Shown: in pieces, positions 8,538-17,868 of the stretch
How positions within the stretch are numbered: the stretch's first letter is position 1
Layout: every line of letters starts with the position of its first letter
NCBI RefSeq assembly: GCF_016756495.1
Contig: NZ_AP023243.1
Location: 4,282,501 to 4,346,500 of the forward strand
DNA: 64,000 nt
Direction: 5' to 3'
From: Mesorhizobium sp. 113-3-3
GTDB lineage: Bacteria; Pseudomonadota; Alphaproteobacteria; Rhizobiales; Rhizobiaceae
Position numbers and translations under genes: made by a program
Notes under the pieces: model-generated
Databases searched by the model: none
What the model saw: the letters and a program-made list of their open reading frames with translations, nothing else
What the model was told of the DNA's origin: nothing

Positions 8538-10072
8538 TCGACGTGCACTTTGCGACGTGCCTCGACCAGTTCGCGCAGCGCCGGCACCAGCGCCAGCGGC
8601 AGATCCTCGGCGATCAGCCCCGGACCGAACCGGCTGCCGGCCTCGGCATGGATCCACACTGCCGCGCAGGCCGCTTCGAACGCCGGCATGGCTTGCGCCA
8701 GCAAGCCGGCTGATATGCCGGACAGCACGTCGCCGGACCCGGCGGTCGCAAGCCAGGCCGCGCCGTTGGAATTGATCGCCGCCCGGCCATCGGGAGCAGC
8801 GATCACCGTGTCGGCGCCCTTGTAGACGATAACGGCATTGGCACGTGCGGCCGCCGCGCGCGCCTTGTCGAGCTTGGACGAGGCGTTGTCAGAGGCGATG
8901 TCGGGAAACAGCCTGCCGAACTCACCGTCGTGCGGCGTCATCACCAAGGCTGGCGCATGCGGCCTGCGCGCCGCTTCGAACAAGATTTCCGGCGCCTCGC
9001 GAAAAGAGGTGATCGCGTCGGCATCGAACACAAGGCCATCGACCTGTGCGGAAGCATCCCGCGGCTCGCCGGAGGCGAGGAGTGCCAGCCCAAAGGTCCG
9101 CGTCTTGTCACCTACGCCGAAGCCGGGACCAAGAACGAAGGCCGAAGGCCGGCGCTCGCCGATAAATTCCCCGATGTCCGAGACGTCATCAGTCTTGCGC
9201 AGCATGATCGAGGTCAGATGGCTGGCATTGACCTGCATGGCGTTGCCCGGCGACAGCACGGTCACCGCCCCTGCCCCGCTTCGGGCCGCCGCAAGCGCGG
9301 CCAGTCGCGCCGCGCCGGTGGCGCTCGGCCCGCCGGAAAAGACGCCGACATGGCCGCGCCTGTATTTATGCGCGTCGACAGCCGGCACCGGGAAATCGCG
9401 CAGCCAATTTGCCGGTGTGTTCTCGAACGTCCGGGGCTGGAGCCGCGCAATGATGTCGGCGCCGATGCCGATATCGGCAAGCACGATCTCGGCGCATCGC
9501 TCCCGTCCCGGCAGGAGCAGATGGCCAGGCTTCTTGCGCGCGAAGGTCACGGTGGCGGCTGCGGTGAACGCCACGCCTAACACCTTGCCGCTGTCGCCGG
9601 AAACGCCCGAGGGCAAATCGACCGCGACAACCGGCAGACGCCGATCGGCAGCGACGCCGACCGCCCTGGCGGCATCGCCGGACAGCGGCTTGGACAGCCC
9701 TGCCCCGTAGAGCGCATCGACCACGATCGAGCCGGGCGAGGCTTCAAAGCCCGACAGCGGCCGCGGCGCGATCGGGCATTCCGCCGCGGCGAGTGCGGCG
9801 TCGCTTTGCGGCTTCGGCGCACCGGATGCCCAGACCGTGACGGCGGCGCCGCTGCCAGCCAGGATGCGGGCGACGACATAGCCGTCGCCGCCATTGTTGC
9901 CGGGACCACACAGAACGTGGACATGTGTCGCCGAGGGATAACGCCTGAGAACTTCGGCCGCCACCGCTTCGCCGGCGCGGCGCATCAGGCCGATGCCGTC
10001 GACCGGGCCGGCGGCAATCGTCAGCCGATCCGCCTCGCCCATTTCGGCGGAAGTAAGAAGTTCATCGCTCAT
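8534..10072 (-). CDS. nnr: Bifunctional NAD(P)H-hydrate repair enzyme (epimerase + ADP-dependent dehydratase)
   Basis: Fused NnrE-NnrD (YjeF family) protein of 512 residues that restores damaged, hydrated NAD(P)H: the epimerase interconverts R and S hydrates and the dehydratase removes water from the S form at the cost of ADP. The N-terminal epimerase part (about 1-215) has GPGNNGGDGYV and VDLPSGVSGD. The C-terminal ribokinase-like part (about 230-512) has VFSGGPSATGAARLAALAA, the PHDGEFGRL segment, VYKGADTVIA and the catalytic-type motif TAGSGDVLSG. It is the upstream member of a two-gene unit, overlapping the secreted CxxCH protein by 4 bp. Confidence 0.92.
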   Translation of the reverse strand: MSDELLTSAEMGEADRLTIAAGPVDGIGLMRRAGEAVAAEVLRRYPSATHVHVLCGPGNNGGDGYVVARILAGSGAAVTVWASGAPKPQSDAALAAAECPIAPRPLSGFEASPGSIVVDALYGAGLSKPLSGDAARAVGVAADRRLPVVAVDLPSGVSGDSGKVLGVAFTAAATVTFARKKPGHLLLPGRERCAEIVLADIGIGADIIARLQPRTFENTPANWLRDFPVPAVDAHKYRRGHVGVFSGGPSATGAARLAALAAARSGAGAVTVLSPGNAMQVNASHLTSIMLRKTDDVSDIGEFIGERRPSAFVLGPGFGVGDKTRTFGLALLASGEPRDASAQVDGLVFDADAITSFREAPEILFEAARRPHAPALVMTPHDGEFGRLFPDIASDNASSKLDKARAAAARANAVIVYKGADTVIAAPDGRAAINSNGAAWLATAGSGDVLSGISAGLLAQAMPAFEAACAAVWIHAEAGSRFGPGLIAEDLPLALVPALRELVEARRKVHVE

Positions 10073-10205
10073 GGATTGCCGATCCGCATTCGATCAAGCA
10101 TTGTCCAGTTTTCGAGCCGAAGCAAACAAAGAGGAGCGCATCACCAACTGCGGCCATGTCGCCAGGGCGGGCATCAAGGCAAAACCGCACACCAGACGAG
10201 CATCC

Positions 10206-10222
10206 TGCCTAATTGTTAGGCA
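10206..10222. promoter_or_regulatory. NtrC-type binding site upstream of glnB
   Basis: TGCCTAATTGTTAGGCA, a perfect palindrome with 7-bp arms that fits TGC-N11-GCA, the core of NtrC enhancers. Its centre lies about 163 bp upstream of the start site predicted from the sigma-54 element. The TTAGGCA half-site recurs upstream of glnII. Confidence 0.6.
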
Positions 10223-10292
10223 GACGCAAACCCGGGACCTGTGTAGGCTTCAGTAGGCCATGCCGCATCCGATGCAGTGAATGACGCGAATT

Positions 10293-10309
10293 TGCATCTC
10301 GGCGCGGCA
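10293..10309. promoter_or_regulatory. Possible second NtrC-type site upstream of glnB
   Basis: TGCATCTCGGCGCGGCA has the TGC-N11-GCA spacing but poor arm symmetry; its centre is about 76 bp upstream of the predicted transcription start. Weaker than the site at 10206. Confidence 0.35.
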
Positions 10310-10328
10310 TGGGTTGGAAATCGTATGA

Positions 10329-10766
<438 letters not shown>

Positions 10767-10827
10767 CGCGACCGTCCTCCAAGAAACGTCATCCATCAAA
10801 AAACGTCATCAAACAGGGATACATGAC

Positions 10828-12237
10828 ATGACGACAGCCAAAGACATCATGAAGCAGATCAAGGACAACGACGTGAAATTCGTCGACCTGCGCTTCACCG
10901 ACCCGAAGGGCAAGCTGCAGCACGTAACGATGGATGTCGTCGAGGTCGAGGAAGACATGTTCGCCGACGGCGTCATGTTCGACGGCTCCTCGATTGCCGG
11001 CTGGAAGGCCATCAACGAGTCCGACATGGTGCTGATGCCCGATCCGGACACGGTCCACATGGACCCGTTCTTCGCCCAGTCGACCATGGTCATCCTGTGT
11101 GACATCCTCGATCCGGTCTCGGGCGAATCCTACAACCGCGACCCGCGCGGCACGGCCAAGAAGGCCGAGGCCTACATGAAGGCCGAAGGCATCGGCGACA
11201 CCATCTATGTCGGCCCGGAAGCAGAGTTCTTCGTGTTCGACGACGTCAAGTACAAGGCCGATCCCTACAACACCGGCTTCAAGCTGGACTCCACCGAACT
11301 GCCGTCCAACGACGACACCGACTACGAGACCGGCAATCTCGGCCACCGTCCACGCGTCAAGGGCGGCTATTTCCCGGTGCCGCCGATCGACAGCGCGCAG
11401 GACATGCGCTCCGAGATGCTGACCGTGCTCGCCGAAATGGGCGTGCGCGTCGAAAAGCATCACCACGAAGTCGCCGCCGCTCAGCACGAGCTTGGCATCA
11501 AGTTCGACACGCTGGTCCGCAACGCCGACAAGATGCTGATCTACAAGTATGTCGTGCATCAGGTCGCCAACGCCTATGGCAAGACGGCCACCTTCATGCC
11601 GAAGCCGATCTTCGGCGACAACGGCTCGGGCATGCACGTCCATCAGTCGATCTGGAAGGGCGGCAAGCCGACCTTCGCCGGCAATGAATATGCCGGCCTG
11701 TCGGAAAGCTGCCTGTTCTACATCGGCGGCATCATCAAGCACGCCAAGGCGATCAACGCGTTCACCAACCCGTTGACCAACTCCTACAAGCGTCTTGTGC
11801 CCGGCTATGAAGCGCCGGTGCTGCTCGCCTATTCCGCGCGCAACCGCTCCGCCTCCTGCCGCATTCCGTTCGGCTCGTCGCCGAAGGCCAAGCGCGTCGA
11901 GGTCCGCTTCCCCGATCCGGGCGCGAACCCCTACCTCGCCTTCGCCGCCATGCTGATGGCCGGCCTCGACGGCATCAAGAACAAGATCCACCCCGGTCAG
12001 CCGATGGACAAGGATCTCTACGACCTGCCGCCGAAGGAGCTGAAGAAGATCCCGACCGTCTGCGGTTCGCTGCGTGAAGCCCTCCAGAGCCTCGACAAGG
12101 ACCGCGGCTTCCTGAAGGCTGGCGGCGTCTTCGACGACGACCAGATCGACAGCTACATCGAGCTGAAAATGGCCGAGGTGATGCGCTTCGAAATGACCCC
12201 GCATCCAGTCGAATACGACATGTACTACTCGGTCTAA
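10828..12237 (+). CDS. glnA: Glutamine synthetase type I
   Basis: Dodecameric GSI of 469 residues that joins ammonium to glutamate with ATP in the cytoplasm. Motifs include [10 protein letters not shown] near the N-terminus, the metal and substrate segments [10 protein letters not shown] and [16 protein letters not shown], the ATP-binding [16 protein letters not shown], and [10 protein letters not shown]. Tyr398 in KDLYDLPP is the expected adenylylation site, so activity should be controlled by GlnE under PII. It is the second gene of the glnBA unit and ends at a strong terminator. Confidence 0.96.
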   Translation: MTTAKDIMKQIKDNDVKFVDLRFTDPKGKLQHVTMDVVEVEEDMFADGVMFDGSSIAGWKAINESDMVLMPDPDTVHMDPFFAQSTMVILCDILDPVSGESYNRDPRGTAKKAEAYMKAEGIGDTIYVGPEAEFFVFDDVKYKADPYNTGFKLDSTELPSNDDTDYETGNLGHRPRVKGGYFPVPPIDSAQDMRSEMLTVLAEMGVRVEKHHHEVAAAQHELGIKFDTLVRNADKMLIYKYVVHQVANAYGKTATFMPKPIFGDNGSGMHVHQSIWKGGKPTFAGNEYAGLSESCLFYIGGIIKHAKAINAFTNPLTNSYKRLVPGYEAPVLLAYSARNRSASCRIPFGSSPKAKRVEVRFPDPGANPYLAFAAMLMAGLDGIKNKIHPGQPMDKDLYDLPPKELKKIPTVCGSLREALQSLDKDRGFLKAGGVFDDDQIDSYIELKMAEVMRFEMTPHPVEYDMYYSV

Positions 12238-12252
12238 GAACCCCGTACGAAT

Positions 12253-12310
12253 AGCGTCGAAAAGCCCTTGAAGGATTTCCCCTTCAAGGGCTTTTTGCTG
12301 TCTCGACGCT
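12253..12310 (+). terminator. glnA rho-independent terminator with outer inverted repeat
   Basis: The core hairpin (12260-12274 paired with 12281-12295, 15 bp) runs into a T-tract. It is enclosed by an outer 8-bp inverted repeat, AGCGTCGA at 12253-12260 and TCGACGCT at 12303-12310. Confidence 0.88.
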
Positions 12311-12960
12311 TCGCGATGAATCGCTTGGCCACCCAACAGCGTGGCGAACTCTTTTGGTTTTAAGGATTGTTTGATGGTCTGATTTGCCTGGGCCAGTGCC
12401 CGGCAGAAGACTCAAAGGAAAGCTAACGAGCAGCCATTTCCGGCGCGGCAAAACGCCAGGAGCGAGCGGCGCACTGCCTCAGGCTGCAATGCCCGCTCGT
12501 CCGGCGCCCCCGCCAATGCCGTCGTTCAAGAAACCCCGCCCCGTTCGAACAGCATCGCTTTGGCGTAACCCCATGGCGTGAATACGCATGCCGCAACGTG
12601 ATCTGTCAACGTCGCCGGGCGAAGGCATGAATCGCCAATTTCGATGTATGAACAGAGGCTTATACTGGGCATCGTTGGTGTACGGATGAGCCGGAACAGG
12701 CTGTTTTCCGGGCTTTTTCAATGAACTCGGAAACGCACGACACCAATGGCGCCGACGGGGGTCAGTCAAAAGCCTCCCCGTCCGGTGAATTTGTTCGATC
12801 CTTTTCAGCTTGACTTTTTTTGGGGGTATTTCAATCCAGACCGTACATCGCGAATTGTCGGCAAGAGGTCGTGGCAAATGGCCTACAAGGCTCGGCAATG
12901 CAACCCGGCCCCACCACCCGAATCGGCTGATGCACCAGGGTCACGCGGATCCCTCGCCGT
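12311..12960. other. 650-bp stretch without a convincing gene
   Basis: Only short frames with unnatural composition occur on either strand, none with a good ribosome-binding site and familiar protein pattern. AT content is locally higher than in neighbouring genes. No tRNA, repeat or promoter could be supported. A small RNA cannot be excluded. Confidence 0.4.
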
Positions 12961-12995
12961 GACAAAAGAGAACCCCGACCGAAGCCGGGGTTCTT
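12961..12995 (-). terminator. Terminator of the APC permease gene
   Basis: On the minus strand a stem AGAACCCCG/CGGGGTTCT (12969-12977 with 12986-12994) is followed by a CTTTTG tract, 29 bp past the permease stop codon. Confidence 0.7.
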
Positions 12996-13023
12996 GCAGG
13001 GACAAGAGTCGGAGGGTGACGCC

Positions 13024-14445
13024 TTATCCGGCAAGTTCGTCGGGGCCGTGCAGGTTCCAGTCCGTTCGCCTGGCGAGCACCAGCACATAGTAGATCGCCG
13101 CCACGACCATGATCAGCAGCGTGGCGATCAGGCTCGGGCGACCGAAGGCGGCGTCGAGCAGGTTCTGGTAGGCGACATAGACCAGCGCCACGAAGGCCAG
13201 GATGGCCGGGACCGGAAACAGCGGCATGCGGTAGTGCCCGCCTGCCGTGCTGCCGTTGCGGCGGCCGGCAAACACCGCCACGCACAGAAGCGCGTAGATC
13301 ACCACCAGCGACGTGCCGCTGACCACCAGCAAGAGGTTGATGTCGATGAAGCAGGCGACCGCCGCCAGCACCGACACGACGATGGTGGCGATCCAGGGCG
13401 ACGCATAGCTGCCGTGGACGGAGGCGACCGCGTCGTTGATCGGGCTGAACCAGGTCTTGTCGCGGCCGGAGCTGAACAGCAGCCGCGCCGCCTGCAGGAT
13501 GATCGCGATGACCGCGTTGAAGATGGCAACCGCGATGGCAAGGCTGATCAGCACCGTCAGCGCATGGCCGCCGCGCGCCTCGAGGAAATATTCTATTTTC
13601 TGCGGAGCTGCGAGCAGGCCCGGTAGATCCGGTGAGCCGAGCAGCACGGCGGTCAGCGGAATGAGTTCCGCAGCGACCGTGATCAACAGCGCCCACACCA
13701 CGACCTTGCCGATGTTGCGCTTGGCGTCCTGCGTCTCCTCGCCGAAATAGGCAGCCGCCCCATAGCCATTATAGGCAAAGAGCGAAACAGCGGTGGCCGC
13801 AAGGATGATGCCGGCCGACGCCGGCACCAGCGTGTTGGAGGCATCGAGCAATTGCGGCGAGGTGAACAGGCTCGACAGCGGCCGCTCGACATGAGCGAAG
13901 CCGAGACCGGTCAGGATCAGCAGCGCCAGCATCTCGATGCCAAGGAAGATGCCGGTGACGAAGGCGTTGAGCTTGATGCGCATGGCCGCGACCGTACCGG
14001 CCAGAGCGATCGTCACCACGCCGACCCATTGCGGGCTGAGATTGGGAATGAGAACGCCGAGATAGGTGCCGACGCCGAGCGCTATGACGGCGACGATCAG
14101 CACGATCGAGACGAACACCAGCACCAGCGTGACAAAGCCCCAGAAGCGGCCAAGCGTGCGGCCGATCATGGTGTATTCGCCGCCGGCCATCGGGTAGGCC
14201 GACGACAGCTCGGCATAGACGAAGGCCATGAACAGCCCGATGACCGCGGCAATGACGAAACTGAGGAATGAGCCTGTGCCGGCAAGCGCAATGACGCCCG
14301 GCACGATGATGAACACCGAGGATGCCGGCGTCACCGCCGACAAGACGATCATCAGCGTGCCCAGCGCATTGAGCGCCCGGTCCAGCCCCTTGGCGGTTGG
14401 CGCGGCCTTGTCGACCGGCCCTGTGGTTGCTTCGTTTGTAGACAT
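13024..14445 (-). CDS. APC-superfamily amino acid permease
   Basis: Inner-membrane secondary transporter of 473 residues with about 12 hydrophobic segments. The first helices carry the APC signature (VTPASSVFIIVPGVIALAG and AYPMAGGEYTMIGRTLG), and the middle has SLFAYNGYGAAAYFGEET, typical of amino acid/polyamine/organocation permeases. Substrate is not predictable, but amino acids are likely. It is divergent from a TetR regulator gene, with two palindromes in the gap, and that regulator is followed by a DmpA-type aminopeptidase, suggesting a joint uptake and degradation module for an amino acid amide or small peptide. Confidence 0.88.
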   Translation of the reverse strand: MSTNEATTGPVDKAAPTAKGLDRALNALGTLMIVLSAVTPASSVFIIVPGVIALAGTGSFLSFVIAAVIGLFMAFVYAELSSAYPMAGGEYTMIGRTLGRFWGFVTLVLVFVSIVLIVAVIALGVGTYLGVLIPNLSPQWVGVVTIALAGTVAAMRIKLNAFVTGIFLGIEMLALLILTGLGFAHVERPLSSLFTSPQLLDASNTLVPASAGIILAATAVSLFAYNGYGAAAYFGEETQDAKRNIGKVVVWALLITVAAELIPLTAVLLGSPDLPGLLAAPQKIEYFLEARGGHALTVLISLAIAVAIFNAVIAIILQAARLLFSSGRDKTWFSPINDAVASVHGSYASPWIATIVVSVLAAVACFIDINLLLVVSGTSLVVIYALLCVAVFAGRRNGSTAGGHYRMPLFPVPAILAFVALVYVAYQNLLDAAFGRPSLIATLLIMVVAAIYYVLVLARRTDWNLHGPDELAG

Positions 14446-14467
14446 CGTCCTCCCCTTTTTTTAATAA

Positions 14468-14480
14468 GATAAAAATTATC
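14468..14480. promoter_or_regulatory. AT-rich palindrome near the permease start
   Basis: GATAAAAATTATC, arms GATAA/TTATC around AAA, 22 bp upstream of the permease start codon. It may be a regulator site or merely AT-rich promoter DNA. Confidence 0.3.
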
Positions 14481-14558
14481 CTCCGCTGCGGAACCTATCG
14501 ACGGAGTCAGGTATCGTCAACAAATATGGCGCTATGGTGCTTGCAAAATTTTGTATGC

Positions 14559-14583
14559 CAGTTTTAAACTGAATCAAATTCAG
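14559..14583. promoter_or_regulatory. Double palindrome, candidate TetR operator
   Basis: Two perfect palindromes share the bases CTG: CAGTTTTAAACTG (14559-14571) and CTGAATCAAATTCAG (14569-14583). They end 10 bp before the TetR start codon and lie in the gap shared with the divergent permease. Position and symmetry fit an operator for the adjacent TetR protein controlling both directions. Confidence 0.5.
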
Positions 14584-14593
14584 GAAACCAAAA

Positions 14594-15196
14594 ATGGGAC
14601 GACCCAAAACCCAGACCGATCGCCGCCTCACCCTCGTCGCGGCGGCGGAATCGATGATCGCCAGGCGCGGCCTTGCCGGCGTCACGCTGCGCGACGTCGC
14701 CAATGAGGCGGGGATGAGCTCGAGCGCCCTGCTCTACTACTATCCCGGCCTCAAGGACCTGCTGGACGATGTGCAGCGCAAGGCTGTCGAACGGTTCTGC
14801 ACGATACGCGCGGCGTCGGTCGCCGAGATCGCCGATCCGCGGCTGCGATTGAAGACGATGATCGAGAGCGGGCTGCCGACCGACGCGGACGACCAGCTCT
14901 GCCGGCTGCTGCTCGAGCTCGGCGCCTATTCGCGATCGGATGCGAGCTATGCCGCCCGCCACATCACTTTGTTCGAACGGCAGGTGTCGATCTATGTCGG
15001 CATCCTGGAAGCGGGTGCGGCCACCGGCGTCTTCAAGCTGCAGACGGCCAGCGAGACGATCGCGCGCAGCCTCGTGGTGCTGGAGGACGGGCTGGGGCTG
15101 CATCTCGTCAATGTCGTGCCTGCGGTCGATCAGCTTTCGGCGCTGGCCATCCTGACCAGCTACGCCGAGCTTGCCACCGGCTGCAGCCTTCGCTGA
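14594..15196 (+). CDS. TetR/AcrR family transcriptional regulator
   Basis: A 200-residue TetR-type repressor. The N-terminal HTH is clear: MIARRGLAGVTLRDVANEAG followed by SSSALLYYYPGLKDLL (about residues 20-56). The rest is the ligand-binding helical domain, typical in length. It lies between a divergent APC permease and a downstream DmpA-type peptidase (33-bp gap), so it probably represses both in the absence of their substrate. The ligand is unknown. The palindromes at 14559-14583 just before its start codon suggest autoregulation. Confidence 0.88.
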   Translation: MGRPKTQTDRRLTLVAAAESMIARRGLAGVTLRDVANEAGMSSSALLYYYPGLKDLLDDVQRKAVERFCTIRAASVAEIADPRLRLKTMIESGLPTDADDQLCRLLLELGAYSRSDASYAARHITLFERQVSIYVGILEAGAATGVFKLQTASETIARSLVVLEDGLGLHLVNVVPAVDQLSALAILTSYAELATGCSLR

Positions 15197-15229
15197 GCCG
15201 GCTTTGTATCAACGGAGCAAATCCCAAGC

Positions 15230-16396
15230 ATGGACCAAATGCCGACCCAGACCACCACGCCAGCCGGCAGAGCGAGAGCCCGGGCGCTCGCCATTCCGTT
15301 GCAAGGCACGCCCGGCCCCGCCAATGCCATCACCGATGTCGCCGGCGTCCTGGTCGGTTACTCGACGATCATCAAGGGCGAAGGCGAGCTCAACCTCGGA
15401 CACGGACCGGTGCGCACCGGCGTGACGGCCATCCTGCCGTTCGGCCGAGACGGCGTCGGTTCAGCCTGCGCGGCCGGCTATCATTCCTTCAACGGCAATG
15501 GCGAGATGACCGGCGCATCGTGGATCGAGGAGGCCGGCAGCATCAGCCTGCCGATCCTGATCACCAACACCCATGCGGTCGGCCCCTGCCATCGTGGCGT
15601 TATCGACTGGGTGGCGCGCCACAAACCCGACGTCGCCAAGCAATGGCTGCTGCCGGTGGTGGCCGAAACCTGGGACGGCTATCTCAACGACATCAACGGC
15701 TCGCATGTCACGGTCGACCACGCCATCGCCGCGATCGACAATGCGGCGAGCGGACGCATCGAGGAGGGCTCGGTCGGCGGCGGCACCGGCATGAACTGCT
15801 ATGCCTTCAAGGGCGGCTCCGGCACGGCCTCGCGGATCGTCGACTACGGCCATCGTTCCTACACGGTCGGCGTCTTCCTGCAGGCCAATTTCGGTTCGCG
15901 TCGCGAACTCACCATCGCCGGCGTACCGCTTGGGCATGAGCTTGCGGATGACAATCCGATGGAGTCCTACTTCAGCGGCAGCCCGACCGGCGCCGGTTCC
16001 TGCATCGGCATCATTGCCACCGATGCACCGCTACTGCCCGGCCAATGCAAGGCGCTGGCCCGGCGCGTGCCGCTCGGCCTGGCGCGGACGGGCACCACCG
16101 GCTCGCATTTCTCCGGCGACATTTTTCTCGGCTTCTCGACCGCCAATCGCGATGAACTCAATGGTCGCTTTCCCAGGGGTGCCCCGACCGAGCAAAGCTA
16201 TAGCCATATGGATTTCATCCCTTGGGGGCGGATGGACGATTTCTATGCAGCCGTCGTGCAGGCGACCGAGGAGGCGGTGCTGAATGCGCTGGTCGCCAAC
16301 AGTGACATGACCGGCCGCGACGGCAACCGCACGCCTGCCTTGCCGCATGGCAAGGTTTTAGCGGCGCTGAGGACACGTGGGGCTGTCGCCGGCTGA
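15230..16396 (+). CDS. P1-family (DmpA/BapA-type) aminopeptidase, self-processing
   Basis: Ntn-fold aminopeptidase of 388 residues of the family that includes L-aminopeptidase D-Ala-esterase/amidase DmpA and beta-peptidyl aminopeptidases. Family marks are ITDVAGVLVGY, the VRTGVTAILP segment, a SVGGGTGMNCYAFKGG loop and the processing site TGAGSCIGIIATDAPLLPGQ; cleavage between Gly256 and Ser257 would free the nucleophile Ser257. It would hydrolyse N-terminal residues of small peptides, amides or beta-peptides in the cytoplasm. ATG 15230 follows CGGAG. The gene is probably cotranscribed with tetR and ends at a terminator shared with glnII. Confidence 0.9.
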   Translation: MDQMPTQTTTPAGRARARALAIPLQGTPGPANAITDVAGVLVGYSTIIKGEGELNLGHGPVRTGVTAILPFGRDGVGSACAAGYHSFNGNGEMTGASWIEEAGSISLPILITNTHAVGPCHRGVIDWVARHKPDVAKQWLLPVVAETWDGYLNDINGSHVTVDHAIAAIDNAASGRIEEGSVGGGTGMNCYAFKGGSGTASRIVDYGHRSYTVGVFLQANFGSRRELTIAGVPLGHELADDNPMESYFSGSPTGAGSCIGIIATDAPLLPGQCKALARRVPLGLARTGTTGSHFSGDIFLGFSTANRDELNGRFPRGAPTEQSYSHMDFIPWGRMDDFYAAVVQATEEAVLNALVANSDMTGRDGNRTPALPHGKVLAALRTRGAVAG

Positions 16397-16429
16397 GAAC
16401 GGCAGACGCACCCGCGCCTCGCAAAGACG

Positions 16430-16463
16430 AAAAAGCCCTGACGTTTCTCCGCCAGGGCTTTTT
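16430..16463. terminator. Bidirectional terminator between peptidase gene and glnII
   Basis: AAAAAGCCCTG (16430-16440) pairs with CAGGGCTTTTT (16453-16463) across a 12-nt loop. A- and T-tracts on both sides suit termination of both convergent genes. Confidence 0.85.
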
Positions 16464-16515
16464 GTTACCGAGTTCTGGTCGCGGCGAAGACCTTGCGATC
16501 CGCGTCGCGAAACAA

Positions 16516-17556
16516 TCAGGCGGCGGCCGAGACCTTCGCGTCGGTCGCAACCTGCGAGATTGTCTTCAGCACCTGCGAGGCGATCTGGTAGGGGTCGCCC
16601 TGGGAGTTCGGACGGCGATCTTCCAGATAGCCCTTGTAGTCATTCTTGACGAAGGAATGCGGCACGCGGATCGACGCGCCACGGTCGGCGACGCCATAGC
16701 TGAACTTGTTCCACGGCGCGGTCTCGTGCTTGCCGGTCAGGCGCTTGTCGTTGTCGGGGCCGTAGACGGCGATGTGGTCCATCAGGTTCTTGTCGAACTG
16801 CGCCATCAGGGCCTCGAAATAGGCCTTGCCGCCGACTTCGCGCATGAACTTGGTCGAGAAGTTGCAGTGCATGCCCGAGCCGTTCCAGTCGGTGTCGCCG
16901 AGCGGCTTGCAGTGGAACTCGATGTCGATGCCGTATGTCTCGGTCAGACGCAGGAGCAGGTAGCGCGCCATCCAGATCTGGTCGGCGGCCTTCTTGGAGC
17001 CCTTCCCGAAAATCTGGAATTCCCACTGGCCCTTGGCCACTTCGGCGTTGATGCCTTCGTGGTTGATGCCAGCCGCGAGGCACTGGTCGAGATGCTCTTC
17101 GACGATCTTGCGCGCGACGTCGCCGACGTTCTTGTAGCCGACGCCGGTGTAGTACGGGCCCTGCGGCGCGGGATAGCCGCTCTCGGGGAAGCCGAGCGGA
17201 CGGCCGTCCTTGTAGAAGAAATACTCCTGCTCGAAGCCGAACCAGGCGTCCTCGTCGTCGAGGATGGTCGCGCGGCTGTTCGATTCATGCGGCGTGACGC
17301 CATCGGGCATCATGACCTCGCACATGACAAGAATGCCGTTGGTGCGGGCCGGATCGGGGTAAAGCGCCACCGGCTTCAACACGCAATCGGAGCTGCGGCC
17401 TTCTGCCTGCATGGTCGAGGAGCCGTCGAAGCCCCACAGCGGCAGCTGTTCGAGCGTCGGGAATTCGGCGAATTCCTTGACCTGCGTCTTGCCGCGAAGA
17501 TTGGGGACCGGGGTGTAACCATCGAGCCAAATGTACTCGAGCTTATATTTCGTCAT
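16516..17556 (-). CDS. glnII: Glutamine synthetase type II
   Basis: Eukaryote-like, heat-labile GSII of 346 residues, the second ammonium-assimilating enzyme characteristic of rhizobia and related bacteria. Start MTKYKLEYIW was chosen because upstream codons run through the promoter leader. Motifs: PLWGFDGSSTMQA near the N-terminus, FGFEQEYFF (metal ligands), the NHEGINAEVAKGQWEFQ stretch, PLGDTDWNGSGMHCNFSTK (ATP site) and DRGASIRVPH. It lacks the tyrosine adenylylation motif of GSI. It has its own sigma-54 promoter and three NtrC-type sites, and gstI diverges from it. Confidence 0.97.
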   Translation of the reverse strand: MTKYKLEYIWLDGYTPVPNLRGKTQVKEFAEFPTLEQLPLWGFDGSSTMQAEGRSSDCVLKPVALYPDPARTNGILVMCEVMMPDGVTPHESNSRATILDDEDAWFGFEQEYFFYKDGRPLGFPESGYPAPQGPYYTGVGYKNVGDVARKIVEEHLDQCLAAGINHEGINAEVAKGQWEFQIFGKGSKKAADQIWMARYLLLRLTETYGIDIEFHCKPLGDTDWNGSGMHCNFSTKFMREVGGKAYFEALMAQFDKNLMDHIAVYGPDNDKRLTGKHETAPWNKFSYGVADRGASIRVPHSFVKNDYKGYLEDRRPNSQGDPYQIASQVLKTISQVATDAKVSAAA

Positions 17557-17639
17557 TCTAGCCTCTCGTTGCTTGTTCACCGAACACCAAACGGCGACAC
17601 GCGTCCGCCGTCGGCAGCCGGCGCTGCCGATCCTTAAAA

Positions 17640-17655
17640 TGCAATTCGTGTGCCA
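17640..17655 (-). promoter_or_regulatory. Sigma-54 (-24/-12) promoter of glnII
   Basis: On the minus strand TGGCACACGAATTGCA is a full match to TGGCAC-N5-TTGCA with GG-N10-GC spacing. Transcription would start near 17629, giving a leader of about 73 nt. Confidence 0.88.
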
Positions 17656-17751
17656 CTCCGGAGTCGGCGGGTGCGGCAAAATGGCAGGGATATCGCGTTG
17701 AATTTGCTGAGCCGCCTCATCACTGGGCCCATATCAGTCAAACGCACATCA

Positions 17752-17768
17752 TGCATAAATATTAGGCA
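17752..17768. promoter_or_regulatory. NtrC-type site 1 in the glnII-gstI gap
   Basis: TGCATAAATATTAGGCA fits TGC-N11-GCA; centre about 131 bp upstream of the predicted glnII start. It carries the TTAGGCA half-site also seen upstream of glnB. Confidence 0.65.
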
Positions 17769-17773
17769 AAAAA

Positions 17774-17790
17774 TGATCTTTTCGTAGGCA
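17774..17790. promoter_or_regulatory. NtrC-type site 2 (imperfect) in the glnII-gstI gap
   Basis: TGATCTTTTCGTAGGCA differs from TGC-N11-GCA at one base of the left half. It begins 22 bp after site 1, keeping the same helical face. Confidence 0.45.
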
Positions 17791-17793
17791 TAT

Positions 17794-17810
17794 TGCCTAA
17801 AGGAATCGCA
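17794..17810. promoter_or_regulatory. NtrC-type site 3, nearest to gstI
   Basis: TGCCTAAAGGAATCGCA fits TGC-N11-GCA and has the TGCCTAA half-site of the glnB enhancer. It begins 20 bp after site 2 and 75 bp before gstI, where bound NtrC could also block gstI transcription. Confidence 0.55.
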
Positions 17811-17868
17811 GCGCCTATCTTGGAGAAAGCTGAATCGACAAGCTCCTGAAGAAGAAAGGAGATCGCCC

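Noticed and set aside
8537..8657. N-terminal extension of the secreted CxxCH protein by 40 residues
   Set aside because: The added residues are Arg/Gly/Ala-rich, lie entirely inside nnr, and would bury the clear signal peptide.
12746..13090. Possible 114-residue protein downstream of glnA
   Set aside because: It runs through the permease terminator and into the permease gene, and its sequence has no natural protein pattern.
17785..17799. Perfect palindrome TAGGCATATTGCCTA treated as a separate operator
   Set aside because: It is explained as the right half of NtrC-type site 2 joined to the left half of site 3.
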